From NCBI GenBank assembly GCA_964511015.1, contig CAZEDX010000003.1, positions 1 through 64,000 on the forward strand: a stretch of 64,000 bases of DNA, given 5' to 3'. Numbering within the stretch: position 1 is the stretch's first letter; the number at the start of each line of letters is the position of its first letter. The position numbers were made by a program, and so were the translations under genes. Below the pieces are notes generated by a model. That model saw nothing but the letters and a program-made list of their open reading frames with translations, had not been told where the DNA came from and did not search any database. This document shows positions 15,695 to 23,912 of this stretch, one piece after another. The DNA comes from FEN-1099 sp964511015 (GTDB lineage Bacteria > Lernaellota > Lernaellaia > Lernaellales > Lernaellaceae).

Positions 15695-17095
15695 ATGACG
15701 CGGGACAAGATCCTTCAGGAAATTGCCTCGACCCACAGCCTGGTGCGCTGGCAGATCGAGAATCTGGGATTGGCCAAGGTCGACTTCGCCAAGGCGAACC
15801 TGGAAAAGACCCGGTTTGTCGGCTGCCGGCTGGACGAGGCATCCTTCGCCGGCGCCAACCTCAACGGTGCGCGTTTTGAACGCTGCCGATTGCGTGAGGC
15901 GTCATTCGACGGCGCCGATGTGAAAGGCGCGACATTCTTGCGCTGCGTCGGTTTGGATGCGGCGCGAATTGCGCAACTGGAACAGGCCGGCGCAATCGTG
16001 CAAGAGCCGCGCGCCGCAGCCTCGCCACTACTCTGGGTGTTGGCGATCGCCGTCCTGGTCGCGGTCGCGGCTTTTGTCGGCCGCGGCTATTTCGGCGCAG
16101 CCCAAACTACGCCCACGCCGTCCGCTACTCCTTCGGTCGCGCTGACCGACGAGCAACTGCAGCAACAGGCCGATCAGGCCGCCGTGGCCGGCAACTGGTC
16201 AGAAGCGATTGCGGCGTTCGAGCAACTGCTGCCGCGCCGCCCCAACGATATCCCCGCACATCTGCGCTACCTTGAACTCCTGCGCTCCGGCGAGCGATTC
16301 AAGGAGTTGGTCTTCGCCGCGCAGAAAGCCTTGGCCTTGCGGCCGACGTTGGACAAACAAGTTGTCATCCGTCTGCAGTTGGCTGAAGCGCTCGTCCGCT
16401 CCGGAGACAAAGTCAACGGCGTGGCCCTCTTCAACAAATTGATCGAGGAAGCCAAAGACGACGCGTCGGCGCATCGCGCCGCCCTGCTCGGCATGGGCAA
16501 CGCGCTGTGGAAGGCCGGAGCCACCGCCGAGGCGCTCGCGGCGTTTGCCGATCTGCTCCAGCTCAGCGAGCCCGAGGCCCGCGGCGGCGTCTGGCTGAAC
16601 ATTGCCCTCATACACGGCGATGCCGGTAACGAGCCGCAGGAAATCGCGGCACTGAAAAAAGTGCTGACGGAACCGCGCACGCCGGCGCAGGTCCGGGCCG
16701 ATGCGCGCATCCACCTGGGCCTGATCGAATTGCGCCACAACCGGGTGAACCAGGCTGTCGCGTTGATCGAGCAGGCCGGCCGCGAGGGCGGCGACGCCGG
16801 ACAGTTGCTGAATTCGTTGCAACAGGCGGCGGAAGCGCAGAAGAAAAACGGCAATCTGCCGGGCGCGCTGTCGATCTATCGCCTGGCCGTACGCCTGACC
16901 GCGGCTTCGCCGGCGGCGTCGAACGGCGCGAAGATCTACCTGGCCAATCTGCTGGTCGAAATGAAGCAACCCGAGGAAGCGTTGGCGCTGTACCGCGAGG
17001 TCGCGGCCGGTTCCCCCGACCCGGTGCAGAAAAAATGGGCGGCGGATACCGTGCTCGAGATCGAATCGCAGATCACGCCGGCGCCGACGCCATAG
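15695..17095 (+). CDS. Pentapeptide-repeat, transmembrane and TPR fusion protein
   Basis: 466 residues. The second ATG (15695) is preferred because GGAG lies 7 bases upstream; the first ATG (15689) is only 1 base from it. Residues about 25-75 form pentapeptide repeats (AKVDFAKANLEKTRF, ASFAGANLNGARF, ASFDGADVKGATF), which fold into a square beta-helix. A single membrane helix (LLWVLAIAVLVAVAAFVG) follows at about 110-127, so the pentapeptide part should be cytoplasmic. After a Pro/Thr linker, about 300 residues of TPR repeats lie in the periplasm. The arrangement suggests a bitopic scaffold linking cytoplasmic and envelope partners. Confidence 0.8.
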   Translation: MTRDKILQEIASTHSLVRWQIENLGLAKVDFAKANLEKTRFVGCRLDEASFAGANLNGARFERCRLREASFDGADVKGATFLRCVGLDAARIAQLEQAGAIVQEPRAAASPLLWVLAIAVLVAVAAFVGRGYFGAAQTTPTPSATPSVALTDEQLQQQADQAAVAGNWSEAIAAFEQLLPRRPNDIPAHLRYLELLRSGERFKELVFAAQKALALRPTLDKQVVIRLQLAEALVRSGDKVNGVALFNKLIEEAKDDASAHRAALLGMGNALWKAGATAEALAAFADLLQLSEPEARGGVWLNIALIHGDAGNEPQEIAALKKVLTEPRTPAQVRADARIHLGLIELRHNRVNQAVALIEQAGREGGDAGQLLNSLQQAAEAQKKNGNLPGALSIYRLAVRLTAASPAASNGAKIYLANLLVEMKQPEEALALYREVAAGSPDPVQKKWAADTVLEIESQITPAPTP

Positions 17096-17111
17096 CCCTA
17101 ATACCAATTCC

Positions 17112-17140
17112 TTGACAAACCGCCCGCAACGGAAAACACT
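17112..17140 (+). promoter_or_regulatory. Possible promoter of the IolD-like gene
   Basis: Consensus TTGACA at 17112-17117 with a weak -10 (AACACT, 17135-17140) at 17-base spacing, 37 bases before the ATG. Confidence 0.4.
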
Positions 17141-17176
17141 GCGGACCATCAAACAACAACCATCACGGGTTCTCTG

Positions 17177-19078
17177 ATGACTTCCGATCTGTCCACGCTA
17201 ACCGCCCAACGCGCCGCGCGCGCCCGTGCGATCGCACAGGCGGGTGGTTTTGAACCGGCGCTCGCCGCCGGCACCCTGCCCCGCGTCATCGATGCCTCGT
17301 TGTCCGAACTGCTCGTGCTCGGCCTGCTGCGCCAGGGCGTGCGCCGCTTCATCAGCGTGCTCGGCCATGGATCGACCGAAGTGGGTGAAGTCCTGCGCGT
17401 GTATCAGGACGCCGGCCTCGTGCGCACCCACGCCGTGCGCAGCGAAATCGAAGCCTCGCACGCCGCGGCGGCGCTGCGCTGGGTGACCGGCGAGAAGGCC
17501 GCCGTCGTGACCTCGATCGGACCCGGCGCCGTGCAGGCCATGGCTGCGGCCCTTGTGCCGGCTAGCGACGGCCTCGGCGTGTGGTATCTCGTCGGCGACG
17601 AAACCAGCGAAGACGAAGGCCCGAACATGCAGCAGATCCCCAAGCACGAACAGGGACTGTTTCTGCGGCTGTTCGGCACGATGGGCGAAGCCTACTCTCT
17701 GCATACGCCCTGGGCCGTCGGGCCGGCGCTCGCGCGCGGCCTGGCGGTTGTCGACGATCCGCACCGCGGCGGCCCCTTCTTCCTGCTGCTGCCGCTGAAC
17801 ACCCAGCCGGTATACCTGACCGGATTCAACCTCGATGAACTACCGCTGGTTCCGCCGCCGGCGCTGCCGGCCGCCCTCGACGACGGCGCTTATGATCGCG
17901 CCGCCGCGGCATTGTTGGCCGCCCAGCGCGTGGTCGTGCGCGTCGGCGGAGGCGCGCGCCAGGCCGGGCCGGAACTGGTGGAACTGCTTGAGTTGGTGGA
18001 CGGCGTGGCGATCACCAGCCCGCTGGTCAGCGGCGTCCTACCGTACGCGCACCCGCGCAACCTGCTGGTCGCCGGCAGCAAAGGATCGATCTGCGGCAAC
18101 TACGCCATGGACGAGGCCGACGCGTTGCTCGCCGTCGGCACGCGGTTCGTCTGCCAATCCGACAGCAGCCGTACCGCTTACCCGCAGGTGCGCCAGGTGG
18201 TGCATATCAACACCGACGTGCGCGACGCCCTCCACTATGCCCACACGATTCCGCTGCTCGGCGACGCCGCCCCGACCCTCCGCCTGCTCAACGCCCGCCT
18301 GCGCCAGCGGTTGGGTGGCAAGCCCAAGGTCGCCGGCACCTCGCCGTGGTTCGCCGCGTGCGCCGCGCAGAAGAAGAAATGGGAAGACTACAAAGCCGAA
18401 CGCTACCGCCAGCCAACTCTGCCCGATGCGCTGTGGGGCGGACCGGTGCTGACCCAGCCTGCCGCGATCAAGATCGCCACCGACTGGGCCCGCGCGCACG
18501 ACGCGGTGGCCTTCTTCGACGCCGGCGACGTGCAGGCCAACGGCTTCCAGGTGGTGGAAGACGACCGCCTCGGCCGCACCTTCACCGAAACCGGCGCCAG
18601 CTACATGGGCTTCGCCGCCTCGGCGCTGCTGGCCACCGCGTTGACCGATCGCCCGTTCTACGGCCTGGCCTTCACCGGCGACGGCTCATTCACCATGAAC
18701 CCGCAAATCCTCATCGACGGCGTGGAACACGGCGCGCGCGGCTGCCTTCTGCTGCTGGACAACCGGCGCATGGCGGCGATCTCCGCACTGCAGAAGGCGC
18801 AGTACGGCCACGCCTACGCCACCAACGACAGCGTCGCGGTCGACTATGTCGCCTGGGGACGCGCAATCAAAGGCGTGCTCGCGCTCGACGGCGGCCGCTC
18901 GCCCGAGTCGCTACGCGCTGCGCTCGACCAGGCCCACGCGCACGCCGGTCTGTCGCTCGTCGTCGTGCCGGTCTACTACGGCGACAACCCGATGGGCGGA
19001 CTCGGCGCCTGGGGGCGATGGAACGTCGGCAACTGGGTCGCGGACACGCAAGCCCGCCGCCACAAGATCGGTATTTAA
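17177..19078 (+). CDS. iolD: IolD-like thiamine-diphosphate enzyme (trihydroxycyclohexanedione hydrolase family)
   Basis: 633 residues, matching IolD (about 637). IolD uses ThDP to open the ring of 3D-(3,5/4)-trihydroxycyclohexane-1,2-dione in myo-inositol breakdown. The order is the ThDP-enzyme standard: a PYR domain with the cofactor-activating Glu in VRSEIEASHAA, a central domain (about 240-380), and a PP domain with the cofactor motif GDGSF... DNRRM near residues 498-530. The N-terminal RVIDASLSELLVLGLLRQGVRRFISVLGHG and GPNMQQIPKHEQG blocks fit IolD-type proteins better than acetolactate synthase. It is followed by an RpiB-like isomerase and faces mmsA and transketolase genes. No iolG, iolE, iolB or iolC is in the window, so the inositol role is inferred and a paralogous role is possible. 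Confidence 0.75.
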   Translation: MTSDLSTLTAQRAARARAIAQAGGFEPALAAGTLPRVIDASLSELLVLGLLRQGVRRFISVLGHGSTEVGEVLRVYQDAGLVRTHAVRSEIEASHAAAALRWVTGEKAAVVTSIGPGAVQAMAAALVPASDGLGVWYLVGDETSEDEGPNMQQIPKHEQGLFLRLFGTMGEAYSLHTPWAVGPALARGLAVVDDPHRGGPFFLLLPLNTQPVYLTGFNLDELPLVPPPALPAALDDGAYDRAAAALLAAQRVVVRVGGGARQAGPELVELLELVDGVAITSPLVSGVLPYAHPRNLLVAGSKGSICGNYAMDEADALLAVGTRFVCQSDSSRTAYPQVRQVVHINTDVRDALHYAHTIPLLGDAAPTLRLLNARLRQRLGGKPKVAGTSPWFAACAAQKKKWEDYKAERYRQPTLPDALWGGPVLTQPAAIKIATDWARAHDAVAFFDAGDVQANGFQVVEDDRLGRTFTETGASYMGFAASALLATALTDRPFYGLAFTGDGSFTMNPQILIDGVEHGARGCLLLLDNRRMAAISALQKAQYGHAYATNDSVAVDYVAWGRAIKGVLALDGGRSPESLRAALDQAHAHAGLSLVVVPVYYGDNPMGGLGAWGRWNVGNWVADTQARRHKIGI

Positions 19079-19089
19079 AGGAGCCAATG

Positions 19090-19716
19090 ATGCGCATCGC
19101 GGTAATCAACGAAACCAGCGCGGCGGATCGCAACGCCGACATCCTCGCCGCCCTGCAGGGTCGCGGCCACGAGATCTTCAACGCCGGCATGACCAAGTGC
19201 GGCGCCCAACCCGAGCTGACCTACATTCACACCAGCCTGATGTCGGCCTTGCTGCTCGGCGCCGGCCGCGTCGATCTCGTCGTCGGCGGCTGCGGCACCG
19301 GCCAGGGCTACCTGAACGCGGTCATGCAGTATCCGGGCATCGTCTGCGGCCACCTGCTGACTCCGCTCGACGCCTGGCTCTTCGCGCAGATCAACGACGG
19401 CAACTGCCTGGCGCTGATGCTCAACCAGGGCTACGGCTGGGCCTCCGACGTCAACCTGCGCTTCCTCTTCGACGCGCTGTTCTCCGTGGAGCGCGGCGCC
19501 GGCTTCCCGGCTCACCGCAAAGACAGTCAGCGCGAGAGCCGCAAGCGCCTAGCCAAGATCGGCACGCTCTGCCACCGGCCGCTGCACGAGATCGTGCCGC
19601 TGCTCGATGACGAAGTAATCAAACCCGCGCTGTCCTACCCGGGATTTTGGGAATTGCTCGCGGTCGATACCATGGCCAACGAGGAACTGGCCGCAGCTCT
19701 TCGCGCCCGGAGCTAA
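19090..19716 (+). CDS. RpiB/LacA/LacB-family sugar-phosphate isomerase
   Basis: 208 residues from the second of two adjacent ATGs (AAGGAG 6 bases upstream). The family interconverts aldose and ketose phosphates such as ribose-5-phosphate and ribulose-5-phosphate, or allose and galactose phosphates. The N-terminal Rossmann-like strand MRIAVINETSA, the VDLVVGGCGTGQGYLNAV motif with the active-site Cys (GGCGTG), and IVCGHLLTPLDAWLFAQINDGNCLAL correspond to RpiB blocks. It is longer than RpiB (about 150) by a C-terminal helical extension (HRKDSQRESRKRLAKIG onward). It lies 11 bases after iolD, so both are likely one transcript. Confidence 0.8.
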   Translation: MRIAVINETSAADRNADILAALQGRGHEIFNAGMTKCGAQPELTYIHTSLMSALLLGAGRVDLVVGGCGTGQGYLNAVMQYPGIVCGHLLTPLDAWLFAQINDGNCLALMLNQGYGWASDVNLRFLFDALFSVERGAGFPAHRKDSQRESRKRLAKIGTLCHRPLHEIVPLLDDEVIKPALSYPGFWELLAVDTMANEELAAALRARS

Positions 19717-19749
19717 CCGTCATTTTTCGGAAGCTCGGAAGAGATCACC

Positions 19750-20560
19750 GAACGGTTTGTCGATCGGGCAAGCGCTGACCGACGCCTGGCAATTGACCTA
19801 ACCCTACCCCCTCTGGGCGCTCGGTTTTTCCCGGTTGCTGGAACTGCCCATGGACCGGCCGGTGTTGGGAATCAAAGATTAAGCCAAACGCGGGCTGATC
19901 GAATCGTATTGCTTGACGGCCTTTGCGACGCCGCCGGCGACAATTGCGACGTTCTTCGTCATCGCTCTCTTGATGCGGTTTCTCATCGCGCGCTTGCGAC
20001 TGACCTGCAATCGGCCGGTGAGTCTCGGCAGGCCGTTGGTTACCCCCGGCGTATCTGGCGGCTCGCCGCGATCGCCGCGTTGTTGGTGTTGCCCGCCGTG
20101 GAACATACTTTCGGCACGTATTTCCGATCCGTGTCGCCGTGTCTCGCCGCGCTGTTGGCCGTGGCGCTGGTTGTCTTTCTGGGTTTCGGCGCCTTCGCGC
20201 CGCTGATCATGTGGGATGCGCCGACATCGTCGTTGCTCGAAGCCTTCGCCGTCAGCGCTACCAAGGTGCGCCCGCACTTCTGGCGATTGGCGGCGCTCCT
20301 CGCCATCGGTGTGGCCGCTAGTTCGCTGTTTCAAAAAGTGATCGACACCAGCTTGCCGGGCGGCAAGTCCGCGGGTTAGACGGAACTCGGCTTGCACTAC
20401 CTGGTGGCCGACGGCATAGGCGGCGCGTTGTACCTCGCCTATCTGACCGTCATCGCCGTTGCCGCATCCGAGCGGATCGGCCAGATCGAAGCGTCGAATG
20501 CGCCCGCCGAGCCGGCCGAGCCGCGTCCGCTGCCTGCGGAGCCGCCGTCCCGACCGCCAG
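19750..20560 (+). pseudogene. Decayed membrane-protein gene
   Basis: A membrane-protein-like reading is broken repeatedly. From about 19757 one frame reads GLSIGQALTDAWQLT, stop, PYPLWALGFSRLLELPMDRPVLGIKD, stop, AKRGLIESYCLTAFATPPATIATFFVIALLMRF. The signal then moves to another frame at about 20030 (WRLAAIAALLVLP... LLAVALVVFLGFGAFAPLIMW... FWRLAALLAIGVAAS) up to a TAG at 20377, and continues in that frame as LHYLVADGIGGALYLAYLTVIAVAASERIG and a Pro/Ala tail. Several hydrophobic helices are thus preserved across three stops and a frameshift. The minus-strand open frame over it has no protein-like features. The original family is not recognised. Confidence 0.65.
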
Positions 20561-20562
20561 CC

Positions 20563-22020
20563 TCAGTCGTTCCAGCGCTCGATCACGATCGTCTCGTCGG
20601 TAAAGAACTTGAAGGCATCACGACCCTGCGCGTGCAGGTCGCCGAAGAACGACTGCTTGGTGCCGGCGAAGTGGAACATCGCCATCGGCGCGGGCACGCC
20701 GATGTTGATGCCGAGGTTGCCGCACCGCGCTTCGTACTTGAACCGCCGCGCCCAGTAGCCGCTGCCGGTGTAAATGTTCGCCGCGTTGCCGTACGGGCTG
20801 GCGTGGATGATATCTAGCGCGTCGTCGAACGACTTGACCGGAATCATGCTCAGCACCGGCCCGAAGATCTCCTCGCGCGCAATGGTCATCTCAGGCGTCA
20901 CGTCTTCAAAGACATAGTGGCCGACCCAGTAGCCGTCCGGGTAGCCGCGCACCTTGGTGCCGCGGCCGTCGACCAGCAGCTTGGCGCCTTCGCGCAGACC
21001 GCTTTCAACATACTTCTCGACCCGCGCGCGCGCTTCGGGGCTGATGATCGGCCCCATCGCCACGCCCTCATCCAGGCCGTTGCCGATCTTCCGCCGCGCG
21101 ATGCCCGCCTGCAGCAGCGGCTTGACCTTCTTGTAGGTATCGCCGACGCACAGAATGCCCGCCAGCGCCAGGCAGCGCTGGCCGGTGCAGTCGTACGCCG
21201 AGGCGATGATGTTCTCGACGCTTTTGGTCAGGTTAGCGTCGGGCATCACCACGCCCCAGTTCTTGGCGCCGGCCTGCACCTGCACGCGCTTGCCGTATTT
21301 GGCCGACGTTTCGTAGACAATGCGCCCGACCGGCGTCGAGCCGACGAAGCTGATGCCGTGCAGACGCGGGTCGGACATCAACCCGTGCGCCGTGGCGGTT
21401 CCGCCGTGCACCAGGTTGAGCACGCCCGGCGGAAAGCCGGCCTGGTCGATCAGCTCGAAGATCTTGACCTGCGTCATCGGCACACGCGGACTGGGTTTGA
21501 CAATCTGGCAGTTGCCGCACGCCACCGCGTAGGGCAGCGACCAGAACGGGATCATCGCCGGGAAATTGAACGGGTTGAGGCTGGCGAACACGCCGACCGG
21601 CTGCCGGATGGCGTACTCGTCGATGCCGCCCGCGACGTCTTCCAGGTTGTGGCCCATCATCATCGACGGCGCACCGCTGGCGACCTCGATGTTCTCGATG
21701 GCCCGCTGCAGTTCCATGTGTGCTTCGGCTTTGATTTTGCCGTGCTCGCGCGTCAGCGTCGTCGCGATCGGCTCGAGGTTGGCCAGAATGAGGTCTTTCA
21801 ACTTCAGCAGAATGCGCGCGCGCTTGAGCGGCGGCGTGCTGCGCCAGCCCCAGAACGCCTCGTGCGCCGCCTGGGCCGCACCCGCCACTTCTTCGGGGGT
21901 CGACTGCGGCACCCGCGCCAGCACTTCGCCCGTCGCCGGGTTGTGCACCTCGGTCAGCTCTTTGGACTTCGAAGCAACCCACTTGCCGTTGATGTAGTTC
22001 TTCAATACCGGAATGGCCAC
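20563..22020 (-). CDS. mmsA: CoA-acylating methylmalonate-semialdehyde dehydrogenase
   Basis: 485 residues from a GTG with GGAG about 10 bases upstream. MmsA/IolA oxidises (methyl)malonate semialdehyde with NAD and CoA to propionyl-CoA or acetyl-CoA and CO2, closing valine or inositol catabolism. Family blocks visible: KNYINGKWVASKS, NPATGEVLARVP, the Rossmann loop PVGVFASLNPFNFPAMIPFW, FVGSTPVGR, the catalytic Cys in CTGQRCLAL, and EIFGPVLSM near the C terminus. The CoA-dependent form is suggested by MmsA-type AGAKNWGVVMPDA. It is the last gene of a minus-strand run with transketolase halves, and convergent with iolD across the decayed membrane gene. Confidence 0.92.
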   Translation of the reverse strand: MAIPVLKNYINGKWVASKSKELTEVHNPATGEVLARVPQSTPEEVAGAAQAAHEAFWGWRSTPPLKRARILLKLKDLILANLEPIATTLTREHGKIKAEAHMELQRAIENIEVASGAPSMMMGHNLEDVAGGIDEYAIRQPVGVFASLNPFNFPAMIPFWSLPYAVACGNCQIVKPSPRVPMTQVKIFELIDQAGFPPGVLNLVHGGTATAHGLMSDPRLHGISFVGSTPVGRIVYETSAKYGKRVQVQAGAKNWGVVMPDANLTKSVENIIASAYDCTGQRCLALAGILCVGDTYKKVKPLLQAGIARRKIGNGLDEGVAMGPIISPEARARVEKYVESGLREGAKLLVDGRGTKVRGYPDGYWVGHYVFEDVTPEMTIAREEIFGPVLSMIPVKSFDDALDIIHASPYGNAANIYTGSGYWARRFKYEARCGNLGINIGVPAPMAMFHFAGTKQSFFGDLHAQGRDAFKFFTDETIVIERWND

Positions 22021-22082
22021 GACCTCGTCTCCTTTCCCATCGCTGCGCCCGGGCCGGGGCCCGCGCGCCGTTTTCGCTATTC

Positions 22083-23018
22083 TTACTCCCGCACGATCCG
22101 CCGCGCCGCCGCGACGATGTTCTCGACGTTGCAGCCGAGCTTCGAGAAGATCGCCTCGTCGTCGCCCGATTCGCCGAAGCAGTCAGGGAACCCGAGGCGC
22201 ACCTGCCGGCACGGCGCCAGTTCGGTCAGCACCTCGGCTACCGCTCCACCCAGGCCGCCGATCACGCTGTGGTTCTCGACCGTCACGATCCGGCCGATCT
22301 CGCGCGAGGCGCGCACGATGGCGTCGGCGTCGATCGGCTTGAGGCTCGGCAGATGCAGCACGCGCGCGCCGATGCCTTCCTGCGCCAACGCCTGCGCCGC
22401 CGCCAGCGCCTTGGCGGTCATCATACCACCGGCCAGCAGCGCCACGTCGCGCCCTTCATGCAACGAGTAGGCACGGCCCCACTCCAGGCGGTGATCCGGT
22501 CCGAACAGCGCCGGCACCTCGCAGCGCACTGTGCGCAGATAGACCGGCCCCGGCGTCGCCAACGCCAGGCGCGTCGCCAACCGCGTTTCCGTCGCATCGG
22601 CCGGCTCGATCACCTTCATGTTCGGCACCGCGCGCATGATCGCGAGGTCTTCCACCGATTGGTGCGTCGCGCCCGCGCGCCCAGTCGGGATGCCGCCGTA
22701 GGCGCCGTTGAGCTTCACGTTGAGCTGCGGATACGCGATCGAAATGCTGATCTGATCGAGCGCGCGTTTGCTGACGAACACGGCGAAGGTCGAAACGAAC
22801 GGCACGTGGCCGGTCAGCGCCAGACCCGCCGCAATGCCCATCATGTTGGCTTCGGCGATGCCGATCTGGTAATAGCGCTCGGGGTACTTCTTCTGGAACA
22901 GGTTGATCATCGTCGAACTGCCGACGTCGGCATCAAGCACCAGCAGATCCGGGTATTCCGCGCCGAGTTCGACCAACGCCTCGCCAAACGCCTTGCGGGG
23001 GGCAATCATCTGCGCCAT
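22083..23018 (-). CDS. Transketolase, C-terminal subunit
   Basis: 311 residues. In split transketolases this chain supplies the PYR and C-terminal domains; with the N-terminal subunit it moves two-carbon units between sugar phosphates. Typical blocks are APRKAFGEALVELG, LVLDADVGSST, QIGIAEANMMGIAAGLAL (with the ThDP-activating Glu), THQSVEDLAIMRAVPNM, and VTVENHSVIGGLGGAVAEVL in the C-terminal domain. The ATG follows GGAG and lies 3 bases after the stop of the N-terminal subunit gene, so the two chains are co-translated. Confidence 0.92.
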   Translation of the reverse strand: MAQMIAPRKAFGEALVELGAEYPDLLVLDADVGSSTMINLFQKKYPERYYQIGIAEANMMGIAAGLALTGHVPFVSTFAVFVSKRALDQISISIAYPQLNVKLNGAYGGIPTGRAGATHQSVEDLAIMRAVPNMKVIEPADATETRLATRLALATPGPVYLRTVRCEVPALFGPDHRLEWGRAYSLHEGRDVALLAGGMMTAKALAAAQALAQEGIGARVLHLPSLKPIDADAIVRASREIGRIVTVENHSVIGGLGGAVAEVLTELAPCRQVRLGFPDCFGESGDDEAIFSKLGCNVENIVAAARRIVRE

Positions 23019-23021
23019 GGC

Positions 23022-23851
23022 CTACTCCAACTCCCGCAGCGCGCGTTCCATCTCGTCGCGGCTGGGCGCCTTCGAATGCCATTCGACTTTGTTCTCGATG
23101 AAGCTCACTCCTTTGCCCTTCACCGTGTGCGCGACGACAAAGACCGGCCCGGCCGCCGCGCGCGCCTTCGCCTCGTCGAGCGTCGCGGTCAGCTTGGCCA
23201 GATCGTGGCCGTCACATTCGAGCACCGACCAGCCGAACGCCGCGACCTTCTGGGCGATCGGGTTCAGATNNNNNNNNNNAGCACCTGCGCGGTCGGCGCC
23301 GTAAGTTGCAGGCGGTTGTTGTCGACGATGGCGATCAGGCGCGGCACTTGGTTTAAGCCGGCGTACATTACCGCTTCCCACACCTGCCCTTCCTGCATCT
23401 CGCCGTCGCCGAGCAGAACAAACACGTTCGCGTCCCAGCCCCGTCGCCCGATGCCGAGCGCGGCGCCGGTCGCCACCGAAAGACCCTGGCCGAGCGAGCC
23501 GGTCGACATGTCAACGCCCGGGGTCTTGTTCATGTCGGGGTGGCCCTGGAAGCAGCAGTCCACCTCGTCGTAGCCGTGCAGCAGTTCGGCTTCGGGGAAG
23601 AAGCCGCGTTCGCACAGCGTGCTGTAGTAGCCGGGTGTCGCGCGGCCTTTGGACAGCACGAAGCGGTCGCGCTCGGGCCAGTCGGGCCTTTGCGGGTCGA
23701 CCCGCAGGGTGTGGAAGTAGAGCGCGGTCATGATCTCGACCATCGACAGCGAACCGCCGGTGTGGCCGACACCCTTGGTGCCGGTCAGCGTGATTATCCG
23801 CCGCCGGATGTTTTTCGCGCGTTGTTGCAGTTCCGCAATCGTCGCCGACAT
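23022..23851 (-). CDS. Transketolase, N-terminal subunit (interrupted by an assembly gap)
   Basis: About 276 residues with GAGGAAA before the ATG at 23851. This chain binds ThDP diphosphate and Mg: HTGGSLSMVEIMTALYF, GSLGQGLSVATGAALG, and the cofactor motif LLGDGEMQEGQVWEA... VDNNRLQL are all present, followed after the gap by LNPIAQKVAAFGWSVLECDGHD and KGKGVSFIEN. Ten Ns (23270-23279) break the gene after the GPT-like TAPTAQV loop. The total, 830 bases, is not a multiple of 3, so the Ns misstate the true gap length; the gene itself looks intact on both sides. Upstream of it, the radical SAM gene ends 61 bases away. Confidence 0.88.
23270..23279. other. Scaffold gap (10 N)
   Basis: Ten unknown bases inside the transketolase N-terminal subunit gene. 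The reading frames on the two sides differ by 2, so the real missing length is probably 8 or 11 bases (or another value of the same phase), not 10. Confidence 0.97.
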
Positions 23852-23912
23852 GTTTTCCTCGAATCCTCAGACAACAAGTTCGCGCCGAATCTAGTCGAAA
23901 ACCGCTTCGCGT

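Noticed and set aside
19879..20397. Minus-strand 172-codon open frame
   Set aside because: Arg/Gln/His-rich without hydrophobic core; it is the shadow of a decayed plus-strand membrane gene.
20917..22470. 517-codon plus-strand open frame
   Set aside because: Antisense to mmsA and the transketolase subunit, which have clear family motifs; composition is Arg/His/Asp-rich as expected of a GC shadow.
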